DNA from: Desulfobacteraceae bacterium | GTDB lineage: Bacteria; Desulfobacterota; Desulfobacteria; Desulfobacterales; Desulfobacteraceae | Assembly: GCA_016744295.1 (NCBI GenBank) | Contig: JADGEQ010000029.1 | Coordinates: forward strand, 1 to 64,000 | Reading direction: 5' to 3' | DNA length: 64,000 bases | Shown here: positions 7,255 through 16,212 of the stretch, piece after piece | Numbering within the stretch: position 1 is the stretch's first letter | Layout: each line of letters starts with the position of its first letter | The notes under the pieces: generated by a model | The model's input: the letters and a program-made list of their open reading frames with translations, nothing else | What the model was told of the DNA's origin: nothing | The model's database searches: none | Made by a program: the position numbers and the translations under genes

Positions 7255-9429
7255 TCAAACCTTGAATCTGTCCATCATCTCGGAAAGCGTACCGGCCAGG
7301 TGGGACAGACCATTGGCCTTTTCCTTAACCTGGGAACTGGAGTCTGCCATCTGGGAGGAAGACTGAGTCACCTCGGAGATCTCCTGGGAAACCCCCTGGG
7401 AAGCCACAGAACCCTGGGCGATATTTTCGTTGACCTCACCGATCCCCAGGGAAGCCTGGGATACATTCTCAGCAATCTCCTTTGTTGTGGCGGACTGCTC
7501 CTCAACGGCTGTGGCAATGGTTGACACAATTTCATTGATCCCCCCCACCACCTGGGTGACATTGGAAATTTCCGTAATGGTTCCTTCTGTGGAAGCTTGA
7601 ATTTCAGAAACCCGCTCTTTGATTGCATTGGACGCCTGGGCAGTCTGGCTGGCCAAATCCTTAATTTCATTGGCCACAACAGCAAAACCCTTACCGGCTT
7701 CCCCTGCCCGGGCCGCTTCAATGGTGGCATTCAGGGCCAGCAAATTGACCTGGGAAGAGATATCGGTAATGGTTTCCACCACAGTGAAAATCTCCTTGGC
7801 CGACACCCCCAATTCATCCACCTGGCTGGTGGCCTGCTCGGCCTGACCCACCGCATCCATGGTAATGCTCCTGGCCTTTTCAGCATTCTGGGCAATCTCG
7901 TTGATGGTTGATGTCATTTCCTCGGCGGCCGAAGAAACCATATTGACGTTGGTGGAGGCCTCCTCCATGGCCGCTGCCATGGAGGTCATATTGGCAGTCA
8001 TCTCTTCGGATGCAGCCGCCACCGACCCCGCCCTTCCGGATGTATCTTCAGCTGCTGAATTCATCTGGTCCGAAATATCCACCAGGGTAGCGGAAGAATC
8101 CGTAAGAACCCCGATATCAGATTTAATTTTGCTGATCATGGACTGGATATTCTCTATGAATTTGTTAAAATAGGTTGCCAACTCCTGGGTTTCATCACCG
8201 GAATCATCGTCAATCCGCTTGGTCAAATCCCCTTGGCCCTGGGCAATATCCTTGAGCATCTCAATAATATTCCGGATGGGCCCCACCACTCCCTTGGCAA
8301 TGACAAAATAGGAGATCAAGAGAGAGAGGAGGATAATAGCCACAATAACAGAAACAATTTTGATGATGGATTTTGAAATGTTTTCCTGAACCATACGGCT
8401 CTGCTCTGCCACCACCCCGTCAATATCATCGGTATAGACCCCGGTACCGATATACCAGTCCCAGTCCGCCAGCTTACGGGAAAAAGAGGTCTTGGCCAAT
8501 GGGGCATCTGACCCGGGTTTGGGAAAATAATACTTGAAAAATCCCCCTTCGGCGCTGCTGTCTCCGGCTTTGATTAAGTCCCGGATCAAAAAGTTCCCTT
8601 TTTTATCTTTGAGGTCATAAAAGTTTTTGCCCTGGCGCTCCGGTGCCGTGGGCATCAATACACAAATTCCCTTGGAATCATAGATAAAAAAGTATCCCCT
8701 ATTGCCTTTACCATAACGGATGGAACCAATGGTCTGGAGAGCACTCTGCTTTAACTGGGCTTCCGTTGATTCAAGGTAAACGCCGCCGCCGATGATCCAT
8801 CCCCAGGGCTCGAACAGCTTAACATAGGAAATTTTATCCACCGGCTCCTCAAAACCGGGTTTGGGCCATTTATAATCCACAAATCCGGCCCCGTTTTTTT
8901 TGGCGATATCGCCCATTGCCCGAAAAAAAAGTTTGCCGTCGGGATCTTTGAGCCCCAGAAGATTTTTCCCGTTCAACGCGGGATTGATGGGATGGAGGAC
9001 CATATCACCCTTTGTATCCTGGATCCAGAGATACCCTTTCCCATCCGCTCCCCAGCGCATTTTTTCAATGATTTTCATGGCAGCCTGTTTCCGGCTTTCC
9101 ACATCCCCCAATCCCTCATCGCCGCTGGCTGCTTCAAAAACAGAAGTGGCCTGATCCACCACCGCTTTTAAATTGTCCCCGTATTCCTTGCGAATTGATT
9201 CCTTATCCCGGGAGGCATCCAGACGCTCTTTTGCAATGGTAAAAGCAGAATTTACCAAATCCTCGATCTGGGCTTTTTTTTCGCCCATCATACCGGCGCT
9301 ATAGCCCTTAATGGCAAATTCTCCGCCACTTTTCAGGGAGGAGACAGACAAGAGCAGAGATGCGCCGCCAACCAGAACCAATGCAACAATGATCAAAACA
9401 TTTACTTTTGTGCCAATGTTAAGCTTCAT
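7255..9429 (-). CDS. Methyl-accepting chemotaxis protein with double Cache sensor
   Basis: A 724-residue chemoreceptor. One membrane helix lies at about residues 10-32. A large periplasmic part (about 45-345) holds two similar Cache-type units, each with a YLWIQDTKG- or YFFIYDSKG-like strand and a WGWIIGGGVY- or WDWYIGTGVY-like strand. A second helix is near 355-377, followed by HAMP and a long methylated coiled coil. The conserved signalling tip contains GKGFAVVANEIKDLASQTAQA. It should sense a small ligand outside the cell and control CheA. No che gene adjoins it. A GGGGGG ribosome site precedes the ATG. A weak flagellar sigma-28-like -10 box (TGCGATAA on the minus strand, 9532-9525) lies upstream without a clear -35. 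Confidence 0.95.
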   Translation of the reverse strand: MKLNIGTKVNVLIIVALVLVGGASLLLSVSSLKSGGEFAIKGYSAGMMGEKKAQIEDLVNSAFTIAKERLDASRDKESIRKEYGDNLKAVVDQATSVFEAASGDEGLGDVESRKQAAMKIIEKMRWGADGKGYLWIQDTKGDMVLHPINPALNGKNLLGLKDPDGKLFFRAMGDIAKKNGAGFVDYKWPKPGFEEPVDKISYVKLFEPWGWIIGGGVYLESTEAQLKQSALQTIGSIRYGKGNRGYFFIYDSKGICVLMPTAPERQGKNFYDLKDKKGNFLIRDLIKAGDSSAEGGFFKYYFPKPGSDAPLAKTSFSRKLADWDWYIGTGVYTDDIDGVVAEQSRMVQENISKSIIKIVSVIVAIILLSLLISYFVIAKGVVGPIRNIIEMLKDIAQGQGDLTKRIDDDSGDETQELATYFNKFIENIQSMISKIKSDIGVLTDSSATLVDISDQMNSAAEDTSGRAGSVAAASEEMTANMTSMAAAMEEASTNVNMVSSAAEEMTSTINEIAQNAEKARSITMDAVGQAEQATSQVDELGVSAKEIFTVVETITDISSQVNLLALNATIEAARAGEAGKGFAVVANEIKDLASQTAQASNAIKERVSEIQASTEGTITEISNVTQVVGGINEIVSTIATAVEEQSATTKEIAENVSQASLGIGEVNENIAQGSVASQGVSQEISEVTQSSSQMADSSSQVKEKANGLSHLAGTLSEMMDRFKV

Positions 9430-9668
9430 ACCATACCCCCCTTTTGAAAAAAATATTCTCTGACCGTCAACAAAAGACCACCAAAAGAATGAAAGAACTA
9501 TGTTATTTGGATTTGATCTCTATCTTATCGCACTGAAATAAAAGAATAAAACACTTCTCAATTTTGGTTTTATTTGTTTTTCGCCTTTGGTATACTTTTA
9601 TGATTTTTTACTTTTTATATAAAATCAGCCGCTTGCGTTGACAAATTAATGCCTTATCATTTAAAAGG

Positions 9669-9691
9669 TTTTCAGATATGATATCTGAAAA
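9669..9691. promoter_or_regulatory. Perfect 23-base palindrome upstream of the NifX-like gene
   Basis: TTTTCAGATAT-G-ATATCTGAAAA is a perfect inverted repeat of two 11-base arms around one base, 94 bases before the NifX-like start. It is the only notable element in the gap 9430-9784 between two divergent genes. It shares GATATCTGA with the larger palindrome at 36950-36981 before the GntR gene, so a common or related regulator is possible. Confidence 0.5.
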
Positions 9692-9784
9692 TATGGAATT
9701 CATCAATCTTATTAATGAAATTACTGAGATTAATCGAATTCGACATATAAACCAAGAACGGGTGAAACAAGAATGGAGGAAACA

Positions 9785-10177
9785 ATGAAAATAGCATTTC
9801 CGGTAACAGAGAATAAGGGACTGGACAGTCTCATAGATGAACGCTTCGGTGTTGCAAAAAAATTCATGATCGTGGACCTTGAAACCCGAGAGATGGAAGT
9901 TGTGGACAACCAAAAACACCTGGAGGGAAATGCCTCTTGTAAAACAGGGATATTTGCCAAGGACACAAGTGTGGATGCGGTGGTCACCAAATGCATCGGA
10001 GACGGATCCCTGAGGGGGTTGAACACTGCCAATATTAAAGTTTATGCAGCCCAGAAAGCGTCCATTGCCGACAATCTGGCACTTCTGGAAAAAGAAGCGT
10101 TAAAACTCTTCCATATATTTGACCTCTGCCAGGGAAAAAAGAACAAAAAAGAAGGCGGATGCGGACACGACCACTGA
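9785..10177 (+). CDS. NifX/NafY-family (dinitrogenase cofactor-like) protein
   Basis: A 130-residue protein with the NifX/MTH1175 fold (MKIAFPVTENKGLDSLIDERFG). The family binds iron-molybdenum or related metal clusters and carries them to apoproteins. The C terminus is rich in Cys and His (FDLCQGKKN, GGCGHDH), suggesting metal binding. GGAGG sits 5 bases before ATG 9785, which is why I prefer it to the ATG at 9773. Its stop overlaps the start of an acyltransferase (TGATG), an unexpected pairing. No nitrogenase genes are in the window, so a general metal-cluster role is more likely than nitrogen fixation. Confidence 0.82.
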   Translation: MKIAFPVTENKGLDSLIDERFGVAKKFMIVDLETREMEVVDNQKHLEGNASCKTGIFAKDTSVDAVVTKCIGDGSLRGLNTANIKVYAAQKASIADNLALLEKEALKLFHIFDLCQGKKNKKEGGCGHDH

Positions 10178-10758
10178 TGAAGACCCTATTGAGCTGGATC
10201 GGCAGATGCTTGTATTTTCTCATCGGATGGAGTTATGACCCCCTTCCCGAATACTGGGACAAAAAAAGTGTGGTCATTGGCTTCCCCCACACCAAAAACA
10301 TGGACACCTTCCGTGCCCTGACCTATATAAAGGTTGCAAAGGTAAATGCCCGCCTGTTGGTCAAGGCATCCTGGTTTTTCTTCCCCATGTCCCTTTTGCT
10401 CAAGTCCCTCGGGGGGCTTCCCATAAAACGAAACACAGCAAGCGGATTTGTGGGAAATGTGGTCAATGAGTTCAACAAAAGAGAGGCGCTGGTGCTGGCA
10501 CTGGTTCCAGAAGGCACCCGCAAACAGGTTCGCACCATTAAAACAGGATTCTGGCACATTGCTAAGGGGGCCAATGTACCCATAATTTGCTGGTACCTGG
10601 ATAATCAGCAAAAACGCACCCGGTGGATAGGAAAAATCCATCCGGGCGAATCACTTGAGGCGGATCTTTTCAAGATAAAAGCAATTTATGAACAAGCCGG
10701 CTTTTCAATTCCCCTGAACAATCTAAAAATGAATACGCCCAAAAAACAAGAGAGATGA
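10177..10758 (+). CDS. PlsC-type acyltransferase
   Basis: A 193-residue protein of the lysophosphatidate acyltransferase (PlsC) superfamily. The HX4D catalytic motif is HTKNMD near residue 40 and the acceptor-binding motif is PEGTR near residue 109. Such enzymes esterify 1-acylglycerol-3-phosphate or similar lipids at the inner membrane. It is slightly short for PlsC, with hydrophobic segments near the N terminus and the catalytic site. ATG 10177 overlaps the stop of the NifX-like gene by one base, so it is translationally coupled. The true acceptor lipid is unknown. Confidence 0.82.
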   Translation: MKTLLSWIGRCLYFLIGWSYDPLPEYWDKKSVVIGFPHTKNMDTFRALTYIKVAKVNARLLVKASWFFFPMSLLLKSLGGLPIKRNTASGFVGNVVNEFNKREALVLALVPEGTRKQVRTIKTGFWHIAKGANVPIICWYLDNQQKRTRWIGKIHPGESLEADLFKIKAIYEQAGFSIPLNNLKMNTPKKQER

Positions 10759-10910
10759 ACATCATTTTTTATTAGGTTATTTTGTTATTTTATATAAAAA
10801 AATTAGGTTATTTTCCAAAATTCCTATTTTTTTTCCGTCTTTTTTGGATTTTCACAAAAGTACCCTGTCTTTTCAAACCGCCTAAGTCATTGAAAAACAA
10901 TAAAAATTTA

Positions 10911-10939
10911 TTGACATGGGCATATAGAATCTTTAAACT
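10911..10939 (+). promoter_or_regulatory. Sigma-70-type promoter of the glutamate synthase operon
   Basis: A perfect -35 box TTGACA (10911-10916) is followed after 17 bases by a -10 box TAAACT (10934-10939). Transcription would start near 10946, about 90 bases before the first ATG. Upstream, ATTAGGTTATTTT is repeated directly at 10771-10783 and 10802-10814. Confidence 0.75.
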
Positions 10940-10974
10940 AAAAATTTTGGAAAATTGATAGTTTTCTCTTTTTG

Positions 10975-11004
10975 CCGTCTGCATTGCCCTAAAACAGCAG
11001 ACGG
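10975..11004 (+). promoter_or_regulatory. Leader hairpin of the glutamate synthase operon
   Basis: CCGTCTGC (10975-10982) pairs with GCAGACGG (10997-11004) around a 14-base loop in the predicted 5' leader. No T run follows, so it is not a simple terminator. It may stabilise the message or respond to a regulator. Confidence 0.4.
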
Positions 11005-11035
11005 ACAAATGTTTAAAAGACAAGGAGTATATATA

Positions 11036-12166
11036 ATGTGTCGTCTGTTCGCACTTACCAGCAAGGATCCGGTATCTCCGATGCTGGCCATCAAAGCCCT
11101 TGACGTAATGAAAGAAGGGCATGACGGGTCAGGCATGGGCCTGTTACTCCAGGACCTTGGGGGCCCCTTTGAAGAGATGAAGGATGCCCCGATTTTATCG
11201 GGTATCTTCAGTGAAGAGGGAATCCGGCGCCTGGATCTTTTCATGATGGACAAGGGATTTTTGACCAAGTATAAAATTTCCTTAAAAATCCCCAAAAAAC
11301 CAGCGGAAGGAATTCCCAGAAGGGACCTCTATCTGATCCGGGCCTATGAGCTGCCCGAAGATTGGGAAAATCTTGACCAGAGCGAGATTGCCAACCGACT
11401 TTCGGACATACGGCTCAAAATCCGCGACATGGGAGAAGAGAAAAAAGATATGATCGTCTTTTCCTTCTGGCCCGACACCATCATGATCAAGGAAATAGGG
11501 GATCCCATCAAACTAGGGGATTACCTGGGGCTTGACCGAAAAGAACTCCATGCACGGGTGATCATGGCCCAGGGCCGGCAGAACACCAATTATGCCATCA
11601 ATCTCTATGCCTGCCATCCCTTTTTCGTCAAAGGGTATTGCACCATGACCAATGGGGAAAACACGGCATTTATCCCCATTAAAGACTTTCTGGAATCCAG
11701 GGATATCCCGGCCTATAGCGGGTATCAGTCCGACTCCGAAGTATTTGCCCATATCCTCCATTATTCCATGGAAGAACTGGACCTAGGAGTTGATGCCTAT
11801 AAGCATGTGATCACGCCTCTCCAGGAAGAAGACCTTCAACAACACCCCGATGCCCAGTTTCTGACCCATTTAAAGAGAACCTGCAGGCCCCTGATCATTG
11901 ATGGCCCCAACTGCATCATCGGCACCCTGCCCGACCACTCCCTGTTCATGGCCCAGGACAGAAAAAAACTCAGACCCGGGGTTGTGGGGGGAAAACCGGG
12001 CATGTTTGGATTCTCATCGGAAATCTGCGGGTTGGATGCCGTGATACCGGACCGGGATAAATCCAAGGATATTCAACCCATGCACCTTGATACTGTAATT
12101 GTAAGCCCTGACCGCCAGGAGGTAAAGATATGTCGTCAAACAGAAGCCTTGAACCTTCCGCTTTAA
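11036..12166 (+). CDS. Glutamate synthase, glutamine amidotransferase subunit (split type)
   Basis: A 376-residue class II glutamine amidotransferase. The protein begins MCRLFALTS, so removal of Met exposes the N-terminal nucleophile Cys that releases ammonia from glutamine. HDGSGMGLLL and the NYAINLYACHPFF region are typical of the GltB amidotransferase domain. Here this domain is its own gene, as in archaea and many anaerobes. AAGGAG precedes ATG 11036; the frame is open upstream but without a ribosome site. It is the first gene of a three-gene operon and overlaps the next by 37 bases. It would deliver ammonia to the FMN subunit encoded next. Confidence 0.88.
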   Translation: MCRLFALTSKDPVSPMLAIKALDVMKEGHDGSGMGLLLQDLGGPFEEMKDAPILSGIFSEEGIRRLDLFMMDKGFLTKYKISLKIPKKPAEGIPRRDLYLIRAYELPEDWENLDQSEIANRLSDIRLKIRDMGEEKKDMIVFSFWPDTIMIKEIGDPIKLGDYLGLDRKELHARVIMAQGRQNTNYAINLYACHPFFVKGYCTMTNGENTAFIPIKDFLESRDIPAYSGYQSDSEVFAHILHYSMEELDLGVDAYKHVITPLQEEDLQQHPDAQFLTHLKRTCRPLIIDGPNCIIGTLPDHSLFMAQDRKKLRPGVVGGKPGMFGFSSEICGLDAVIPDRDKSKDIQPMHLDTVIVSPDRQEVKICRQTEALNLPL

Positions 12167-13764
12167 GCCTGAAGGATCTGCCCTGGCAGATTCGATACAG
12201 CAATGACCGGTGTACGCTCTGCGGACAATGCACCGCCGTATGCCCGGTAAAGGCAATTGAACTGAAGGTATTTAGAAAAAGAATTATTAAAACCTCCATA
12301 AAAAAAGATGCCGTTCATTCCAATGAATATGATACCTTTTACGGAATCGGGCAGAAAACCGAGGTGGAAAACGCCTGCATCGGGTGTGCCATGTGCACCA
12401 TGGCCTGCCCCAACGATGCCATCACCCCGGTTAAAAACCCCGGGCTTGACCGGTTAAAATTCCATATCAACCAGAAGGGCGTCCCAAGACGCCGCGGCGG
12501 CAGAAGAAATGCCTCTGGTTCGGTGCTGGACCGGATCAAGTTTACCCGGATTTCCATGCTGACAGATCCTGCCCTGGATGCCGGGCGCCACGAGTTTGAG
12601 ATGAGAACCCTTCTAGGAAGGGTGCTCTCCCCCAGGGAAAATATGAAACGCCTCAGGGAACACGGTTGGATTCCGCCGGTAAGGGAAATCTATCCTTTGA
12701 TCATCGGCGGCATGTCCTTTGGCGCCCTCTCCCCCACCATGTGGGAAGGACTGCAAATGGGGGTGGCCTATCTCAACGAAGAAATGGGAATGCCCGTACG
12801 CATGTGTACGGGGGAAGGAGGATGTCCCCCAAGGCTTTTGCGCTCCCGTTTCTTAAAATATGTCATCCTCCAGGTTGCCTCGGGCTATTTTGGATGGGAC
12901 GAAATCATCCACGCCATTCCCCATATGAAGGAAGACCCCTGCGCCATTGAAATTAAATATGGCCAGGGCGCCAAACCCGGGGACGGGGGTTTGCTCATGT
13001 GGCATAAGGTCAATCGATTGATTGCCGCCATTCGCGGGGTTCCCCAGGGAGTCAGCCTGCCAAGCCCCCCCACCCACCAGACCCAGTATTCCATTGAAGA
13101 GTCTGTGGCCAAAATGATATTGTCCATGTCCATGGCCTGGGGGTTCAGAGTACCGGTATATCCAAAGATATCCGCCTCCTCCACCTCCCTGGCTGTGCTC
13201 AACAACCTGACCCGGAACGATTACGCCTCGGGACTTGCCATTGACGGCGAAGACGGGGGAACAGGGGCAGCCTATTCCGTATCCATGGACCACATGGGCC
13301 ACCCCATCGCCTCCTGTATCCGGGATAATTATCTGAACCTGACCAAAATAGGAAAACAAAACGAGATCCCCATCTTTGCCGGGGGGGGAATAGGAAAAAA
13401 CGGTAATATTGCAGCCAATGCAGCCTCCCTTATCATGCTGGGTGCTTCCGGGGTTCAAATCGGAAAATACCTCATGCAGGCGGCCGCAGGCTGCGTGGGC
13501 ACAGAAGAAGACCGGTGCAATGTCTGTAATCTTGGCATCTGTCCCAAGGGGATAACCTCCCAGGACCCCAGGCTTTACCGGCGGCTGGACCCGGAGGATG
13601 TGGCCCAGCGGATTGTGGATCTTTTTGTCTCCTTTGACACGGAACTTAAAAAAATAGTGGCACCCCTGGGAAGATCAACTTCGCTTCCCATCGGCATGTC
13701 CGATGCCCTGGGAATTGATGACCATGCCATTGCAAAACGCCTTAGTATCAAGTATGTGGTGTAA
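12130..13764 (+). CDS. Glutamate synthase, ferredoxin plus FMN-binding synthase subunit
   Basis: A 544-residue protein. Residues about 25-105 hold a two-cluster ferredoxin domain (CTLCGQCTAVCPVKAI and CIGCAMCTMACP). The rest is the FMN-binding (beta/alpha)8 synthase domain of GltB, with GGMSFGALSP, GEGGCPPRLL, GQGAKPGDGG, IDGEDGGTGAA and a C-terminal Cys set CNVCNLGICPKG for the 3Fe-4S site. It reduces 2-oxoglutarate plus ammonia to glutamate. AGGAGG lies just before ATG 12130 inside the previous gene. It works with the amidotransferase before it and the GXGXG/reductase protein after it. Confidence 0.92.
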   Translation: MSSNRSLEPSALSLKDLPWQIRYSNDRCTLCGQCTAVCPVKAIELKVFRKRIIKTSIKKDAVHSNEYDTFYGIGQKTEVENACIGCAMCTMACPNDAITPVKNPGLDRLKFHINQKGVPRRRGGRRNASGSVLDRIKFTRISMLTDPALDAGRHEFEMRTLLGRVLSPRENMKRLREHGWIPPVREIYPLIIGGMSFGALSPTMWEGLQMGVAYLNEEMGMPVRMCTGEGGCPPRLLRSRFLKYVILQVASGYFGWDEIIHAIPHMKEDPCAIEIKYGQGAKPGDGGLLMWHKVNRLIAAIRGVPQGVSLPSPPTHQTQYSIEESVAKMILSMSMAWGFRVPVYPKISASSTSLAVLNNLTRNDYASGLAIDGEDGGTGAAYSVSMDHMGHPIASCIRDNYLNLTKIGKQNEIPIFAGGGIGKNGNIAANAASLIMLGASGVQIGKYLMQAAAGCVGTEEDRCNVCNLGICPKGITSQDPRLYRRLDPEDVAQRIVDLFVSFDTELKKIVAPLGRSTSLPIGMSDALGIDDHAIAKRLSIKYVV

Positions 13765-13775
13765 AGGAAGCTTTC

Positions 13776-16121
13776 ATGACAACAAATGATTATATCTATA
13801 TATCAGGCAAGAGAGAAGAGAAACGAATCCCCTCCCGGGTGCTGGAAGAGATCATCCTTCAGCATATCAAAAGCGGTCACCGCCACTTGGAAATAGAGGC
13901 CTTTGGCCAGCACGGGATCGGCGGCAGACTCTGGGATGCGGCTGAAAAAACCCATATCCGTGTCCTTGGGCACTCGGGTCAGCGGGCCGGTTCCATGGGA
14001 AATGCCAATACCCAAATCGAAATCATGGGCCCGGCCTCGGACGACATTGGCTGGCTAAATGCAGGCGCCGAGATCATTGTCCATGGCAATGCCTCCAACG
14101 GCGCCATGAACGGAGCTGCCCAGGGTAAAGTTTATATTGGCGGGAATCTTGGTGCCCGAGCCATGACCATGACCAAATGCAACCCCCGATTTGAACCGCC
14201 GGAACTCTGGGTATTGGGAGCTTGTGGAGACTATTTTGGAGAATTCATGGCCGGGGGCATTGCGGTCATCTGCGGGATTGACTCTGATACTGAAACCCAA
14301 GTTCTTGGCCACAGACCCCTGGTGGGAATGGTGGGCGGCACGGTATTTGTCCGGGGCAATGTGGAGGGTTTTTCCGAAAAAGATGCAAAGCGCATCCCCA
14401 TGTCCGACAAAAACTGGGAATGGCTGCTATCCAACCTTGAAACCTTTTTGAATAAAATCAAAAAGCCGGAACTTCTTGCCAGCCTGTCAGATCCGACGGG
14501 ATGGCATGTGTTGACCAGCAAAAGTCCCCAGGAAAAAGCAAGCGGATCTGAAAGGCCCTCCATGGGTTGGTTCAGGGATCAGGTCTGGGACAAGGAACTG
14601 GGTCGCGGAGGACTCATCGGAGATCTCCAGGAAACAGAAAAGGGAACCATCCCCCTGGTTGCCAAGGCAGAGATGAGACGCTATGTGCCGGTGTGGGAAC
14701 AGGGAAAATATATATCCCCCTGCCAGGCATCCTGCCCCACGGGTATTCCGGTCCAAGACCGGTGGGCCATGGTTCGGGCGGACAATATTGACGAAGCCAT
14801 CAGCACCGGCCTTGAATACACCCCCTTTCCGGCCACGGTGTGCGGATACCTCTGCCCCAGTCCCTGTATGGCCTCCTGCACCCGGAACCAGGCCACCATG
14901 ACCCCCATTGATGTAAGACTTCTGGGCAGGGCGGGCAAGGATGTCCCCCCCCCCACGCCCGCCAAAAAGAGCAAAAAGAAAATTGCTGTTATAGGGGCCG
15001 GCCCCGGCGGTATTTCAGCAGCCTGGCACCTGACCCTAAAAGGCCATACGGTAACGATTTTTGAAACAGGGAACACCATCGGCGGCAAAATATCATCGGC
15101 CATCCCCGACTCAAGAATCCCCAAGGAAACCCTGGATACAGAACTGACACGAATAAAAGCTTTGATCCCGGACATACGCCTGGAACAGAAGATTGACCAG
15201 GCAGAATTTTCCAAAATCAAATATGATTATGATTTCACCATAGTCGCAGCAGGGGCTAAAAAACCCAGAACTCTTCCCATAAAGGGTATTGAAATAGCGG
15301 TTGCAGCCAATGATTTCCTGGAATCCGCCAAAGAAACCGGTAAGAATAAAGCGGGCAAAACAAAAATCGGCAAACGAATGGTGATCATAGGCGCGGGCAA
15401 TGTGGGATGTGATGTGGCAACCGAGGCACATCGGTTGGGCGCCAGGGAAATCATTCTCATCGATGTCCAGAAACCGGCTGCCTTTGGCAAGGAAAAAGAG
15501 GATGCCCAGGGATGCGGCGCCCAATTCAGATGGCCTTTGTTCACCAAGGAAATCACCTCCAAGGGTGTTCTGCTTCAGGATGGGGAACTTTTAGAGGCTG
15601 ATACCGTGGTAATCTCCATCGGAGATATACCGGATCTTGATTTTATAGGGGATGAACTGGCCATTGCAAACGGGTTTGTGACCATTGACAAATTCGGCTG
15701 CACCTCTGATCCCCGGGTTTTTGCCACGGGCGATGTGGTGGGCCCGGGATTGATCACCGACGCCATTGGCGGAGGGAAACAGGCAGCCCAGGTCATTGAC
15801 CAGATCATTGACGGTAAAAAACCGGATCTGGGACAACGGCTCCCCATGATTGACAAGAATCGAATACGCCTTGAATACTATGACCCGAGAAACCAACCCG
15901 ATGAACTGAGCAGCTGTGGCGCAGATTGTGCCTCCTGCGGGAACTGCAGGGATTGCGGTATCTGTGTGGCCATCTGCCCGGAAGCTGCCATTGAGCGAAA
16001 AGCCCTGGGGAAATCAGAATTTGAATATATAGTGGACCCGGATAAGTGCATTGGATGCGGATTCTGCAAAGGGGCATGCCCCTGCGGGATCTGGAATCTG
16101 GTGCCCAACTCCCCGCTTTAG
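13776..16121 (+). CDS. Fused GXGXG domain, GltD-like reductase and ferredoxin
   Basis: A 781-residue fusion completing glutamate synthase. Residues about 1-235 form the GXGXG beta-helix domain normally at the C terminus of GltB (GHSGQRAGSMGNANTQIEI, repeated G-rich turns). Then comes the GltD-like N-terminal Cys cluster (CQASCPTGIPVQDRWAM; CGYLCPSPCMASC). An FAD domain (IAVIGAGPGGISAAWHL) and an NAD(P)-binding insert (MVIIGAGNVGCDVA) follow, then FATGDVVGP. The last about 65 residues are a Cys-rich region and a two-cluster ferredoxin (CGNCRDCGICVAICPEAAIE, CIGCGFCKGACPCG). Electrons may thus enter from NAD(P)H or ferredoxin. It starts 11 bases after the FMN subunit and is the last gene of the operon. 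Confidence 0.92.
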   Translation: MTTNDYIYISGKREEKRIPSRVLEEIILQHIKSGHRHLEIEAFGQHGIGGRLWDAAEKTHIRVLGHSGQRAGSMGNANTQIEIMGPASDDIGWLNAGAEIIVHGNASNGAMNGAAQGKVYIGGNLGARAMTMTKCNPRFEPPELWVLGACGDYFGEFMAGGIAVICGIDSDTETQVLGHRPLVGMVGGTVFVRGNVEGFSEKDAKRIPMSDKNWEWLLSNLETFLNKIKKPELLASLSDPTGWHVLTSKSPQEKASGSERPSMGWFRDQVWDKELGRGGLIGDLQETEKGTIPLVAKAEMRRYVPVWEQGKYISPCQASCPTGIPVQDRWAMVRADNIDEAISTGLEYTPFPATVCGYLCPSPCMASCTRNQATMTPIDVRLLGRAGKDVPPPTPAKKSKKKIAVIGAGPGGISAAWHLTLKGHTVTIFETGNTIGGKISSAIPDSRIPKETLDTELTRIKALIPDIRLEQKIDQAEFSKIKYDYDFTIVAAGAKKPRTLPIKGIEIAVAANDFLESAKETGKNKAGKTKIGKRMVIIGAGNVGCDVATEAHRLGAREIILIDVQKPAAFGKEKEDAQGCGAQFRWPLFTKEITSKGVLLQDGELLEADTVVISIGDIPDLDFIGDELAIANGFVTIDKFGCTSDPRVFATGDVVGPGLITDAIGGGKQAAQVIDQIIDGKKPDLGQRLPMIDKNRIRLEYYDPRNQPDELSSCGADCASCGNCRDCGICVAICPEAAIERKALGKSEFEYIVDPDKCIGCGFCKGACPCGIWNLVPNSPL

Positions 16122-16212
16122 GAAAGGATGATACACGAAAAACCAGAACCCGATAGATTTAGTTTTTAATTTTTCCATTGATAATTGACCTCATTTTTGA
16201 TTGGGTAGAGCA

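Noticed and set aside
9525..9532. Sigma-28 promoter for the chemoreceptor gene.
   Set aside because: The -10-like TGCGATAA has two mismatches and no TAAA -35 box lies at the right distance.
10771..10814. Short direct repeats as a CRISPR start.
   Set aside because: Only two 13-base copies exist with an 18-base interval; no array or cas gene is present anywhere in the window.
10946..11036. ANTAR-type double hairpin in the glutamate synthase leader.
   Set aside because: The leader has one 8-pair hairpin with a 14-base loop and a weak A/T hairpin, not two hexaloops with the conserved A and G, and no overlapping terminator.
12853..13458. A 201-codon antisense frame inside the glutamate synthase FMN subunit.
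   Set aside because: It is opposite strongly conserved coding sequence and its Gly/His-rich product is the mirror of those motifs.
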